DNA of 64,000 bases from contig NZ_CP071589.1 in the NCBI RefSeq assembly GCF_017357005.1, positions 620,001 through 684,000 on the forward strand, in the 5' to 3' direction. Shown here piece after piece: positions 1-8,821 of this stretch (the stretch's first letter is position 1; every line of letters starts with the position of its first letter). Made by a program: the position numbers and the translations under genes. Source of the stretch: Staphylococcus simiae (GTDB lineage: Bacteria; Bacillota; Bacilli; Staphylococcales; Staphylococcaceae). The notes under the pieces are model-generated. The model had not been told where the DNA came from. It searched no databases and worked only from the letters and a program-made list of their open reading frames with translations.

Positions 1-147
1 CTTGTAGAGGAAAGATGATTTAGGAAATAAATCCCTGTAAAATATTTTTGCAACTTATGCTTAATAAAGTTGTTTAAAGGGTGTTGTGACGCTTTTTTTA
101 GTGTGCTACTATTTTTATAGTCTAATAAATAAAAAGGGGATGGTTAA

Positions 148-978
148 GTGAATAAAACATTGAGAGATTTAATATTTATAGTCTTTGGCTCATTTATATT
201 TTCAGCCGGCGTTAATGCGTTTATTATATCTGGTAATCTTGGTGAAGGTGGCGTTACTGGTATTGCTATTATTTTATACTATGCCTTTCATCTGTCACCA
301 GCCATTACAAACTTTGTAGTTAATGCAGTTTTAATTGCTATCGGCTATAAGTTTTTAAGTAAAAGAAGTATGTACTTAACCATCATCGTTACTATACTCA
401 TTTCTATATTTTTAAGCTTAACTAAAACATGGCAAATAGAAACTGGTAACATTATAGTTAATGCTATTTTTGGTGGAGCTAGTGTTGGTTTAGGTATTGG
501 GATTATTGTTTTAGCTGGTGGTACAACTGCAGGTACTACCATATTAGCTAGAATAGCAACGAAGTATTTAGATGTTAGTACTCCATATGCGCTGTTTGGC
601 TTTGATATTATTGTCGTACTTATTTCATTAAGTGTAATACCTATTGATAAAGTATTAGTCACAGTTATATCACTTTATATTGGTACAAAAGTCATGGAAT
701 TTGTTATTGAAGGATTGAATACTAAAAAAGCTATGACGATTATCTCAACTAAACCTGAGGAATTAGCAAAAGCAATTGATGAACAAATTGGTAGAGGCTT
801 AACAATATTAAATGGACATGGTTATTATACTCGTGAAGAAAAAGATGTATTATATGTTGTTATTTCAAAAACACAAGTATCAAAAGCTAAGCGTTTAATT
901 AAAAAATTCGATGAGCATGCATTTTTAGTAATTCATGATGTACGTGATGTTTATGGCAATGGTTTTTTTGATGATTAA
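148..978 (+). CDS. YitT family membrane protein (DUF161/DUF2179)
   Basis: The 276-aa protein has about five or six hydrophobic segments in residues 8-190, including a Gly-rich GGASVGLGIGIIVLAGGTT stretch near 110-128. A soluble C-terminal domain follows (about 195-276), with the G-x-G-x-Y region typical of DUF2179. This two-part layout is that of the YitT/YpjC/YqfU family of Firmicutes inner-membrane proteins, whose substrate is not established. The start is GTG at 148, with AAAAGGGGAT about 7 nt upstream. It appears monocistronic, because a hairpin follows the stop and fhuC has its own promoter. Confidence 0.85.
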   Translation: MNKTLRDLIFIVFGSFIFSAGVNAFIISGNLGEGGVTGIAIILYYAFHLSPAITNFVVNAVLIAIGYKFLSKRSMYLTIIVTILISIFLSLTKTWQIETGNIIVNAIFGGASVGLGIGIIVLAGGTTAGTTILARIATKYLDVSTPYALFGFDIIVVLISLSVIPIDKVLVTVISLYIGTKVMEFVIEGLNTKKAMTIISTKPEELAKAIDEQIGRGLTILNGHGYYTREEKDVLYVVISKTQVSKAKRLIKKFDEHAFLVIHDVRDVYGNGFFDD

Positions 979-1016
979 TAGTAAAATGATAATAAACGAG
1001 ACGAATTAAATCTAAA

Positions 1017-1071
1017 TAAACTTCTCTATAAAAGTGTTTGTTACTGTGACATTTTTACTAGAGAAGTTTTA
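1017..1071 (+). terminator. Terminator after yitT-family gene
   Basis: AACTTCTCT near 1019-1027 pairs with AGAGAAGTT near 1060-1068, followed by a short T-run. The inner part is imperfectly paired. The hairpin separates the YitT gene from the fhu promoter. Confidence 0.6.
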
Positions 1072-1132
1072 TTATATTAATTAATAGATAAATAAAATGA
1101 ATGGAATGTTAGTCAATAAGTTAGAAAAATGT

Positions 1133-1161
1133 TATAATATCATCTGTGATAATGATTATCA
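1133..1161 (+). promoter_or_regulatory. fhu promoter -10 and Fur box
   Basis: A consensus -10, TATAAT (1133-1138), is followed at 1147-1161 by TGATAAT-G-ATTATCA, a perfect 7-1-7 inverted repeat. This is the core Fur/PerR-type operator of Firmicutes. It lies over the expected transcription start, so iron-loaded Fur would block fhuCBG. The -35 is not obvious. Fur rather than PerR or Zur is inferred from the downstream iron-uptake genes. Confidence 0.85.
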
Positions 1162-1241
1162 ATTGGGAAAAATCAAATTTATAACTATTAAATTTATTTT
1201 GTTAAATGCAATAAATTGATATTGAAGAAAGTAGGGTAATT

Positions 1242-2039
1242 ATGAGCCGTTTAAATGGTCAACAAGTAAAAATTGGATATGGCGATAGCACTATTATTAA
1301 TAATTTAGATGTTGAAATTCCAGATGGTAAAGTCACATCTATTATTGGCCCAAATGGTTGTGGCAAATCTACATTATTGAAAGCTTTGTCACGTTTATTA
1401 GCAGTGAAAGAAGGGCAAGTCAATTTAGACGGACAAAATATCCATACACAATCAACTAAAGAAATCGCTAAAAAGATAGCGATATTACCACAATCACCTG
1501 AAGTGGCTGATGGGTTAACAGTAGGTGAATTAGTATCTTATGGTAGATTTCCACATCAAAAAGGTTTTGGGAGATTAAGTGCTGAAGATAAGCAAGAGAT
1601 AGATTGGGCTATGGAAGTGACTGGAACCAAAGAATTCCAACACCGATCTATTAATGATTTAAGTGGTGGACAAAGACAACGTGTGTGGATAGCAATGGCT
1701 TTAGCTCAACGAACTGACATTATATTCTTAGATGAGCCGACGACATATTTAGATATTTGTCATCAGTTAGAAATTTTAGAATTAGTACAAAAGTTAAACC
1801 AAGAACAAGGTTGTACTATTGTTATGGTATTACATGACATTAACCAAGCAATACGCTTTTCAGATCATTTAATTGCTATGAAAAAAGGCGATATTATTGC
1901 AACAGGATCTACCCAAGAAGTGTTAACACAAGAAATCTTAGAAGAAGTGTTTAATATTGACGTAGTTCTAAGTGAAGATCCAAAAACAGGGAAACCGTTA
2001 TTAGTCACTTATGATCTTTGTAGAAAAGCTTATTCATAA
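1242..2039 (+). CDS. fhuC: Ferric hydroxamate/siderophore ABC transporter ATPase
   Basis: 265 aa, the usual size of FhuC-type ATPases. Walker A GPNGCGKST is at 36-44, the ABC signature LSGGQ at 140-144, Walker B IIFLDEP at 160-166, and the switch histidine lies in the LHDI motif near 198. It powers import of ferric hydroxamates through FhuB/FhuG. In staphylococci this ATPase also serves other siderophore permeases. A GTAGGG ribosome binding site precedes the ATG. It is the first gene of the Fur-controlled operon, with 37-43 bp to fhuB. Confidence 0.93.
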   Translation: MSRLNGQQVKIGYGDSTIINNLDVEIPDGKVTSIIGPNGCGKSTLLKALSRLLAVKEGQVNLDGQNIHTQSTKEIAKKIAILPQSPEVADGLTVGELVSYGRFPHQKGFGRLSAEDKQEIDWAMEVTGTKEFQHRSINDLSGGQRQRVWIAMALAQRTDIIFLDEPTTYLDICHQLEILELVQKLNQEQGCTIVMVLHDINQAIRFSDHLIAMKKGDIIATGSTQEVLTQEILEEVFNIDVVLSEDPKTGKPLLVTYDLCRKAYS

Positions 2040-2082
2040 TTTCAAACTTTAATATCCATAAAAATAAAAAAGGGTAATGATG

Positions 2083-3087
2083 ATGACAAGTAGAAATAAA
2101 AATACGCAGTTAAAATTCATGGCATATATGATTGGAGCGGTAATAGTGCTAATTATAGCGCTATTTCTTTCTATTTTATTTGGAGATGCCAAAATCAACG
2201 TTTCTACTATTATAGAAGCGATATTTAATTATGATCCAACGAATCAACAACAAAATGTGATAACTGAAATTAGAATACCAAGAAATATCGCTGCTATTAT
2301 TGTCGGTATGGCTTTAGCTGTTGCAGGTGCTGTCATTCAAGGCGTCACACGTAACGGCTTAGCTGACCCAGCTCTAATTGGTTTGAATTCAGGTGCTTCC
2401 TTTGCTTTGGCATTAACTTATGCTTTTATACCAAATGTATCATTTTTATTTGTGATGTTTGCAGGATTTTTAGGCGCTATTTTAGGTGGGACCATGGTCC
2501 TTATGATTGGGCGCTCAAGACGTGATGGTTTTAGCCCAATGAGAATTATTTTAGCCGGTGCAGCTGTCAGTGCATTATTAACAGCACTTAGTCAAGGTAT
2601 AGCATTAATGTTCAAATTAAATCAAACATTAACATTTTGGACAGCAGGTGGTGTAACTGGTACAACATGGTCTCAATTGAAATGGAGTTTACCAGTAGTT
2701 CTAATAGCACTATTTATTATTTTAATAATGAGTAAACAATTGACTATTTTAAATTTAGGTGAAACTTTAGCTAAAGGTTTAGGTCAAAATGTTGCAATTA
2801 TTAGAGGTGTAAGTTTAATAATTGCTATGGTATTGGCAGGCGTTGCCGTATCAATTGCTGGTCAAGTAGCTTTTGTAGGATTAATGGTCCCGCATATTGT
2901 ACGTTTTTTAATTGGTACAGATTATGCCAAAGTATTACCTTTAACAGCATTATTGGGTGGTATTTTAGTCTTAATCGCAGATATGATAGCAAGGTTCCTT
3001 GGTGAAGCACCAGTTGGCGCAATCATATCATTTATTGGCGTACCGTACTTCTTATATTTAGTTAAGAAAGGGGGACGTACAATATGA
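2083..3087 (+). CDS. fhuB: Ferric hydroxamate permease FhuB (FecCD family)
   Basis: A FecCD-type permease of about 334 aa with eight to ten membrane spans. It has the family's RIPR motif in the N-terminal third (near residues 62-70) and the G-x-x-F-x-G-L-x-x-P-H motif in the C-terminal third (VAFVGLMVPHIVR), the loop that contacts the ATPase. Three ATGs stand in tandem at 2077, 2080 and 2083. The AGGG at 2071-2074 is well spaced only for the third, so 2083 is preferred. It overlaps fhuG by 4 bp (ATGA), which implies translational coupling. Half of the FhuB-FhuG heterodimer. Confidence 0.9.
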   Translation: MTSRNKNTQLKFMAYMIGAVIVLIIALFLSILFGDAKINVSTIIEAIFNYDPTNQQQNVITEIRIPRNIAAIIVGMALAVAGAVIQGVTRNGLADPALIGLNSGASFALALTYAFIPNVSFLFVMFAGFLGAILGGTMVLMIGRSRRDGFSPMRIILAGAAVSALLTALSQGIALMFKLNQTLTFWTAGGVTGTTWSQLKWSLPVVLIALFIILIMSKQLTILNLGETLAKGLGQNVAIIRGVSLIIAMVLAGVAVSIAGQVAFVGLMVPHIVRFLIGTDYAKVLPLTALLGGILVLIADMIARFLGEAPVGAIISFIGVPYFLYLVKKGGRTI

Positions 3088-4100
3088 TAGATAGTAGTAG
3101 TCGACGTAAACAACTTATTACACTCGTTGTCTTTGTAATTTTACTGTTTATGGCATGTGCTTGGAGTATTACTTCAGGTGAATATAATATTCCTTTAGGG
3201 CGTTTCCTAAAAACAATAATAGGTCAAGGTGATTATACAGACTCATTAATATTAATAGATTTTAGATTACCACGTATGATCATTACCATTTTAGCAGGAG
3301 CAGCTTTGAGCTTAAGTGGTGCCATTGTTCAAAGTGTCACTAAAAATCCAATTGCTGAACCAGGTATTTTAGGGATAAATGCAGGTGGTGGCTTTGCTAT
3401 AGCGTTATTTATCTCAATTGGTCAAATAAATGCAGATAATTTTATTTATGTCTTACCTCTAATCAGTGTGATAGGTGGTATAGCGACAGCATTACTCATT
3501 TTTACATTTAGTTTTAACAAAAATGAAGGTGTAACACCAGCAAGTATGGTTCTAATAGGTGTAGGATTACAAACGGCACTTTATGGTGGTTCAATTACTA
3601 TTATGTCAAAATTTGATGACAATCAATCTGAGTTTATAGCAAAATGGTTTGCTGGTAATATTTGGGGTGATGAATGGCCATTTGTGATTGCTTTCATACC
3701 CTGGATTATTATTATAGTGCCATATTTATTATATAAAGCGAATGCCTTAAATATTATTCATACAGGTGATAACGTCGCTCGTGGTCTTGGTGTTCATTTA
3801 AATAGAGAACGAATTATTTTATTCTTTATTGCAGTTATATTATCATCAGTCGCTGTAGCAGTTGCAGGTTCTATTTCATTCATTGGTTTAATGGGACCAC
3901 ATATTGCTAAACGTATTGTTGGACCACGACATCAATTATTTTTACCCATTGCTATATTAGTTGGCGCATTATTACTAGTTATAGCAGATACAATTGGTAA
4001 AATTGTCTTGCAACCTGCGGGAGTCCCAGCGGGAATAGTGGTGGCAATTATAGGTGCACCATACTTCTTATATCTAATGTATAAAACAAAAAGTGTATAA
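3084..4100 (+). CDS. fhuG: Ferric hydroxamate permease FhuG (FecCD family)
   Basis: 338-aa FecCD permease and paralogue of fhuB. DFRLPRMI near residues 54-61 and SFIGLMGPHIAKR in the C-terminal third are the family landmarks. The N-terminal TM is followed by a short loop, then multiple hydrophobic spans. The start codon overlaps the fhuB stop, and GGGGGAC just upstream within fhuB acts as its ribosome binding site. It is the last gene of the operon. No lipoprotein receptor (fhuD) lies next to it, which is normal in staphylococci, where fhuD1/D2 are elsewhere. Confidence 0.9.
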   Translation: MIDSSSRRKQLITLVVFVILLFMACAWSITSGEYNIPLGRFLKTIIGQGDYTDSLILIDFRLPRMIITILAGAALSLSGAIVQSVTKNPIAEPGILGINAGGGFAIALFISIGQINADNFIYVLPLISVIGGIATALLIFTFSFNKNEGVTPASMVLIGVGLQTALYGGSITIMSKFDDNQSEFIAKWFAGNIWGDEWPFVIAFIPWIIIIVPYLLYKANALNIIHTGDNVARGLGVHLNRERIILFFIAVILSSVAVAVAGSISFIGLMGPHIAKRIVGPRHQLFLPIAILVGALLLVIADTIGKIVLQPAGVPAGIVVAIIGAPYFLYLMYKTKSV

Positions 4101-4113
4101 ACTTAAAATAGTT

Positions 4114-4153
4114 AAAGAATCTGAAATTAATATTTTTTCAGGTTCTTTTTTTA
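4114..4153 (+). terminator. Terminator after fhuCBG
   Basis: AAAGAATCTGAA pairs with TTCAGGTTCTTT (one G-T pair) around a short AT loop and runs into eight T residues. It ends the fhu operon. Confidence 0.8.
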
Positions 4154-4195
4154 TAACAAATTGATAGTTTTCACATTTATTTTTAGTATGTCTTT

Positions 4196-4210
4196 ATGAT
4201 AGCGCATTCA
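4196..4210 (+). promoter_or_regulatory. Possible cre (CcpA) site upstream of dhaKLM
   Basis: ATGATAGCGCATTCA fits the loose consensus WTGNAANCGNWNNCW at all but one fixed position (T for the first A of AA). It lies 47 bp upstream of dhaK. Carbon-catabolite control of a triose-utilisation operon would make sense, but a single degenerate match is weak evidence. Confidence 0.4.
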
Positions 4211-4256
4211 CAAATTCTGTTTTATACTATGACTGAAATCATAAGGAGGAAAAACG

Positions 4257-5222
4257 ATGAAAAAACTGATTAAACAAAAAGAAACATTTTTAACAGATAT
4301 GCTCGACGGTTTATTAATCACACATCCTGAATTAACAGTTATTGCAGACACAGTAGTTGTAAAAAAAGAAAAGAAAACTTCTGGTGTCGCAATTGTATCT
4401 GGAGGTGGTAGTGGTCATGAACCAGCTCATGCAGGTTATGTTGCACAAGGAATGCTTGACGCTGCTGTATGCGGTGAAGTTTTTACCTCTCCAACGCCCG
4501 ATAAAATTTTGGAAGCAATCAAATACGTTAATAATGACGCTGGTGTTTTACTAGTAGTTAAAAATTATGCTGGTGACGTTATGAACTTTGAAATGGCTCA
4601 AGAAATGGCTGACATGGAAGGCATTAATGTTGAAATGGTTATTGTTAAAGACGACATTGCAGTTTCTAATGAAGAACAACGACGTGGCGTCGCCGGGACA
4701 GTATTAGTTCACAAATACGCTGGTTATCTCGCGGAACAAGGTAATACTTTGGAAGCTATTAAAGAACAATTAGAAGTATTTATACCTACTATCAAAAGTT
4801 TAGGTATGGCTATCAGTCCACCATTAGTACCAACTACTGGGAAGTATGGCTTTGATATTGAAGATGATCAAATGGAAATTGGAGTTGGAATACATGGTGA
4901 AAAAGGATTGCATAGAACAAAAATGCAAGATATAGAAAGTATTACGCAAACATTAGTAAGTGAATTATTAAAAGAAATCAAAGCTAATGATATCATTGTC
5001 ATGGTTAATGGTATGGGCGGTACACCATTATCAGAACTTAACATTGCAACTAAATTTATTAATAATTATTTAAAGGGTAAAGACAAAGCAGTTGCAAAAT
5101 GGTTAGTAGGAGATTATATGACTTCTTTAGATATGCAAGGTTTTTCTATAACTATTGTCCCTAATCAACCACAATATTTAGAAGCATTTAATGCTAAGAC
5201 ATCAAGTCCATATTTTCATTAA
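4257..5222 (+). CDS. dhaK: Dihydroxyacetone kinase subunit DhaK
   Basis: The 321-aa protein binds dihydroxyacetone. GGGSGHEP (49-56) and the covalent substrate-binding histidine in GIHGEKG (His213) match the catalytic features of DhaK, which forms a hemiaminal with the substrate. Phosphate comes from the PTS through DhaM and the ADP-carrying DhaL. AAGGAGG precedes the ATG with good spacing. First gene of dhaKLM; the product feeds glycolysis as dihydroxyacetone phosphate. Confidence 0.93.
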   Translation: MKKLIKQKETFLTDMLDGLLITHPELTVIADTVVVKKEKKTSGVAIVSGGGSGHEPAHAGYVAQGMLDAAVCGEVFTSPTPDKILEAIKYVNNDAGVLLVVKNYAGDVMNFEMAQEMADMEGINVEMVIVKDDIAVSNEEQRRGVAGTVLVHKYAGYLAEQGNTLEAIKEQLEVFIPTIKSLGMAISPPLVPTTGKYGFDIEDDQMEIGVGIHGEKGLHRTKMQDIESITQTLVSELLKEIKANDIIVMVNGMGGTPLSELNIATKFINNYLKGKDKAVAKWLVGDYMTSLDMQGFSITIVPNQPQYLEAFNAKTSSPYFH

Positions 5223-5259
5223 AAGAAAATGAATAAATATACATTAATGAGGTGTAAAA

Positions 5260-5835
5260 ATGAACGTTAGTGAAATGAAACAACACTTATTACAATTAGA
5301 AACAACGTTTAAACAACAAGAAGACGAATTAACAGATTTAGATAGAGCAATTGGAGATGGAGATCATGGCGTTAATATGTTGAGAGGATTTTCCGCTTTA
5401 AAAGAAAATATTGATGATAGTTCGATGCAATCACTATTTAAGTCAACTGGTATGACATTAATGTCGAATATTGGAGGTGCTTCGGGTCCTTTATACGGTT
5501 TTAGTTTTGTTAAAATGTCAGCAGAAGTTAATGACGATATTGATAATCAAAATTTAGGACAATTATTGAATACTTTTGCAGATGCTATTGCTACAAGAGG
5601 AAAAGTAGAGCTTAATGAAAAAACAATGTATGATGTTGTTAAAAGAGCGGCAGACAATTATGCTAATGGTGATAAATTAACAGTTGAACAATTGCAGCAA
5701 CTGGCTAATGATACTAAAAATATGGTTGCCACAAAAGGTAGAGCCGCTTATTTTAAAGAAGATTCCAAAGGATATATTGATCCCGGCGCACAAAGCATGG
5801 TTTATATTTTAAGTGCATTGATTGGAGAAGAATAA
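5260..5835 (+). CDS. dhaL: Dihydroxyacetone kinase subunit DhaL
   Basis: The 191-aa ADP-binding subunit. The N-terminal DLDRAIGDGDHG motif (26-37) supplies three aspartates (Asp28, Asp33, Asp35) that coordinate magnesium and the nucleotide diphosphates. GGASGPLYG near residue 72 is the glycine-rich nucleotide loop. The all-helical length matches PTS-dependent DhaL proteins. It sits 37 bp after dhaK and 2 bp before dhaM. ADP stays bound as a coenzyme and is rephosphorylated by DhaM. Confidence 0.92.
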   Translation: MNVSEMKQHLLQLETTFKQQEDELTDLDRAIGDGDHGVNMLRGFSALKENIDDSSMQSLFKSTGMTLMSNIGGASGPLYGFSFVKMSAEVNDDIDNQNLGQLLNTFADAIATRGKVELNEKTMYDVVKRAADNYANGDKLTVEQLQQLANDTKNMVATKGRAAYFKEDSKGYIDPGAQSMVYILSALIGEE

Positions 5836-5837
5836 GG

Positions 5838-6200
5838 ATGACAACAATCATATTAATTAGTCATAGTAACGATATTGCACAAGGTACAAAAAAACTTATT
5901 CAACAAATGGCAGGTGATGTTAATGTAGTTGCCAAAGGTGGTCTAAAAGACGGTTCTATAGGAACATCTTTTGATGATATTAATCATGTGTTAAATGAAT
6001 TAAATGATGATGCACTGTGCTTTTATGATATAGGTTCTTCTGAAATGAATCTCGATATGGCAATAGAAATGTATGCAGGAGATTATCAAATTATTAAAGT
6101 TGATGCTCCGATTGTAGAAGGATCATTTACAGCTGCAGTTAAGCTTTCGGTAGGTGGCTCATTAGAGGATGCAGTTCAAGAGATTAAGTTAAATTTTTAG
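5838..6200 (+). CDS. dhaM: PTS-dependent dihydroxyacetone kinase phosphotransferase DhaM
   Basis: 120 aa, which is just the EIIA-mannose-like domain. The phosphorylated histidine is His9 in LISHSND. The multi-domain DhaM of E. coli carries HPr-like and EI-like parts; these are absent here, as is usual in Gram-positive bacteria, so phosphate comes from the general HPr. The GAATAAGGATG junction means the dhaL stop and the ribosome binding site of dhaM overlap. No clear terminator was seen downstream. Confidence 0.9.
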   Translation: MTTIILISHSNDIAQGTKKLIQQMAGDVNVVAKGGLKDGSIGTSFDDINHVLNELNDDALCFYDIGSSEMNLDMAIEMYAGDYQIIKVDAPIVEGSFTAAVKLSVGGSLEDAVQEIKLNF

Positions 6201-6315
6201 TTTGAATTTTATATTATTTAAAAACGTATTTCTTTTTCAAATGAAACTTTATAGAAAATGTGATATTATATATATAAATGTTTAATAAAATCTGGACAAA
6301 TAGGAGGACATAGCC

Positions 6316-6813
6316 ATGCAACATCTAATAAAAAAACATGTATTAAATGGCGAGTTTAATTCAGTAAGACAACTGATGTCCGAAACAGATTTTATGGAAT
6401 TTGAAGAAGCATATATTTCGAGTGCACATGAAGTAGAAAGTATGATGTTTTATACTTGTATTTTAGATATGATTAAGTATGAAGAATCAGCTGAAATGCA
6501 TGACTTAGCATTTTTATTGCTTGTGTATCCGCTAAGCGAATATAAAGGTGCTTTAGATTCTGCTTATTATCATGCAGACGCTTCCATAAAACTTACTGAC
6601 GGTAAAGAAGTTAAAAGCTTATTACAAATGCTATTATTACATGCCATACCAACACCGGTTATTTCTGATAAGAAAGCCTTTGATATAGCTAAACAAATAT
6701 TGAAATTAGATCCTAATAATAATGTTGCACGTAATGTATTGAAAGATACTGCTAAGCGTATGGATAATGTTGTTGTTAATATTAATGAATTACATCAACG
6801 CAACGCACGTTAA
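6316..6813 (+). CDS. Conserved staphylococcal protein of unknown function, all-helical
   Basis: I do not recognise a named family in this 165-aa protein. It is soluble and appears helical, with an acidic N-terminal half and a segment near 125-145 (KAFDIAKQILKLDPNNNVA) that reads like a single TPR helix pair. GGAGG lies 6-10 nt before the ATG. It has its own intergenic region, and the downstream hairpin suggests a monocistronic unit. Confidence 0.75.
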   Translation: MQHLIKKHVLNGEFNSVRQLMSETDFMEFEEAYISSAHEVESMMFYTCILDMIKYEESAEMHDLAFLLLVYPLSEYKGALDSAYYHADASIKLTDGKEVKSLLQMLLLHAIPTPVISDKKAFDIAKQILKLDPNNNVARNVLKDTAKRMDNVVVNINELHQRNAR

Positions 6814-6864
6814 AGAATGATAAATGCAATATTGTTTTGATTTTTTAATATCATAATCTTATAG

Positions 6865-6898
6865 ATGAGTGGAGCATAAGATGTTCCACTCATTTTTT
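6865..6898 (+). terminator. Terminator after the 165-aa gene
   Basis: ATGAGTGGA and TCCACTCAT form a perfect 9-bp stem followed by TTTTTT. Confidence 0.85.
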
Positions 6899-6928
6899 GC
6901 ATTATAACAATTGATATGAAAAGCTTTT

Positions 6929-7151
6929 GGTTCTTTATTTTTTATGACTGATAAATAAAAATGAATAATTTAAAACGAAAATTAATTTGAAGCCGAGACT
7001 CCTGAGGTAGGGACCCAACACAGAGAAACTGTGGAACAGTTTCAACAAGCAATGCAAGCTGGGCAAGAGCTAGTAAAGATTGTAAATCTAACTAGCTTGT
7101 GGTACGAACTTGAAAAGTTAATTATGTATCAGTTCGATTTGTGAGAGAACC
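6929..7151. repeat. MITE-like repeat family 1, module-swapped copy
   Basis: The left end GGTTCTTTATTTTTTATGAC and the following TGATA match the left end of the copy at 37561. The right end, TATCAGTTCG through GAGAGAACC, is its inverted partner. The interior begins like the canonical copies (GAAGCCGAGACTCCTGAGG) but then changes to another module. That module has two hairpins of its own, a perfect GAAACTGT-GGA-ACAGTTTC (7025-7043) and AGCTAG/CTAGCT (7068-7097). No ORF. Confidence 0.75.
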
Positions 7152-7176
7152 AAACTTTTATAAACACTTATTTAAA

Positions 7177-7339
7177 GAGCCTGGGACAAAAACAGTGCAT
7201 ACTTAACTTCAAGCATTTGGCAGTAACTGTCTGTTCATTAAAATATTGATAAATCAACGTTTTACAAACATAGTCAGTCTTACCATGGTGGGATTACGCA
7301 ATAAAGTTTAAAATAAAATTTATTACTATCTCACTCCCA
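7177..7339. repeat. Dispersed repeat family 2, copy A
   Basis: It starts GAGCCTGGGACAAAA and ends TCTCACTCCCA. Its reverse complement matches the copy at 27395-27559 along its length, including a TTACTGCCAAATGCTT segment and an AAAACGTTGATTTATCA-like segment. It lies 25 bp after a family 1 element. Together they fill much of the 790-bp gap between 6814 and 7606. The remainder is AT-rich and empty apart from the promoter. Confidence 0.75.
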
Positions 7340-7542
7340 TTTTAAACGTATCAACATAATAAAAAATGGATAAATATGTATATTGTGAAACAAGGAAATA
7401 ATAGATGAATATAGTAATTAAATAAAATTCATTTCGTTAGTGCATTATAAATAAAAAATATAAATTTTTTTGAATTGTCAATAAACGCGATTATACGTAT
7501 GGATTGAGTATTATGACCAAAGTGAAAAATAACTCAAGTGAC

Positions 7543-7570
7543 TTGCAATAATATGTAAGTACGTTATAAT
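7543..7570 (+). promoter_or_regulatory. Promoter of the YkvI-type gene
   Basis: TTGCAA (7543-7548), a 16-bp spacer and TATAAT (7565-7570) stand 36 bp before the start codon. AAGGAGG lies at 7588-7594. Confidence 0.7.
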
Positions 7571-7606
7571 GCACACTGTGCAAAATTAAGGAGGTCTATT
7601 ATTCAC

Positions 7607-8674
7607 ATGGAGATGAATAAAGAAGCAACGAAAATTGGGTTTGCCTATGTCGGAATCGTTGTAGGTGCAGGATTTTCGACAGGACAAGAAGTTATGCAAT
7701 TTTTTACTAAATTTGGATTGTGGTCTTATATAGGAGTTATTATTTCGGGATTTATTTTAGCTTTTATAGGACGACAAGTTGCTAAAATTGGTACTGCTTT
7801 TGAAGCAACCAATCATGAATCAACTTTACAATATATTTTTGGTAAAAAATTTAGTAAGATTTTTGATTATATTTTAATATTTTTCTTATTTGGTATTGCC
7901 GTAACAATGATTGCAGGAGCTGGCGCAACATTTGAAGAAAGTTACAATATACCTACATGGTTAGGTGCGTTAATCATGACAGTTGTTATTTATATAACGT
8001 TATTATTAGACTTTAATAAAATTGTACGTGCACTAGGTATAGTGACACCATTTTTAATTGTATTAGTTGTATTAATAGCGGTGGTTTATTTATTTAAAGG
8101 ACATGTGTCATTAGCTGAAGTTAATCATGTAGTGCCTGATGCAAGTATTTGGAAAGGTATTTGGTTTGGTACACTTTATGGAGGTTTAGCGTTCTCAGTA
8201 GGATTTAGTACTATCGTTGCCATTGGTGGAGATACTGAAAAACGTACAGTATCTGGAGCTGGTGCAATGTATGGTGGTATTATTTATACAATCTTATTAG
8301 CTTTAATAAACTTCGCTTTACAAAGTGAGTATCCAACAATCAAAAATGCCTCAATACCAACGCTAACATTAGCAAATAATATTCACCCAATTGTTGCTAC
8401 AATATTATCTGTAATTATGTTGGCAGTTATGTACAATACAATTTTAGGACTAATGTACTCATTTGCTGCACGTTTTACAGAACCTTATAGTAAAAACTAT
8501 CACATATTTATTGTTATTATGATGGTAGCAGCATATATTTTAAGTTTTGTAGGATTCACAGAATTAATTAATAAATTATATACAATTATGGGCTACGTAG
8601 GATTATTTATTGTAGTAGCTGTTATAAAAAAATATTTTAAACGTAAAAATGATGATAAAGAACATATTGCATAA
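7607..8674 (+). CDS. YkvI family membrane protein (APC-type transporter fold)
   Basis: The 355-aa integral membrane protein has about ten hydrophobic spans. The N-terminal GFAYVGIVVGAGFSTGQEV (residues 11-29) has the unwound-helix GAGFSTGQE signature of YkvI-like proteins, distantly related to amino-acid transporters. The substrate is unknown. The C-terminal tail is short and basic (KKYFKRKNDDKEH). AAGGAGG sits 12 nt before ATG 7607. A second ATG at 7613 is further away, so 7607 is kept. Monocistronic. Confidence 0.8.
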   Translation: MEMNKEATKIGFAYVGIVVGAGFSTGQEVMQFFTKFGLWSYIGVIISGFILAFIGRQVAKIGTAFEATNHESTLQYIFGKKFSKIFDYILIFFLFGIAVTMIAGAGATFEESYNIPTWLGALIMTVVIYITLLLDFNKIVRALGIVTPFLIVLVVLIAVVYLFKGHVSLAEVNHVVPDASIWKGIWFGTLYGGLAFSVGFSTIVAIGGDTEKRTVSGAGAMYGGIIYTILLALINFALQSEYPTIKNASIPTLTLANNIHPIVATILSVIMLAVMYNTILGLMYSFAARFTEPYSKNYHIFIVIMMVAAYILSFVGFTELINKLYTIMGYVGLFIVVAVIKKYFKRKNDDKEHIA

Positions 8675-8723
8675 ACGTCTTATTTATCAACACTTTACAA
8701 TTGAATAACTTTGTTTTAACCTT

Positions 8724-8767
8724 AAAAGCAATCCATGTCACAGTATATCAGTGGATTGCTTTTTTAT
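8724..8767 (+). terminator. Terminator after ykvI-type gene
   Basis: AAAAGCAATCCA and TGGATTGCTTTT form a 12-bp stem with a 16-nt loop and a T-tail. Confidence 0.88.
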
Positions 8768-8821
8768 TGTTTTAGAAGATTAGCAAACTAAAAAGCAAGA
8801 ATAATTAGAGAGGTTAGCGTA

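Noticed and set aside
6814-7606. Direct repeats here considered as a CRISPR array
   Set aside because: The repeats are two different elements of 160-220 bp with internal hairpins, not short repeats with regular unique spacers.
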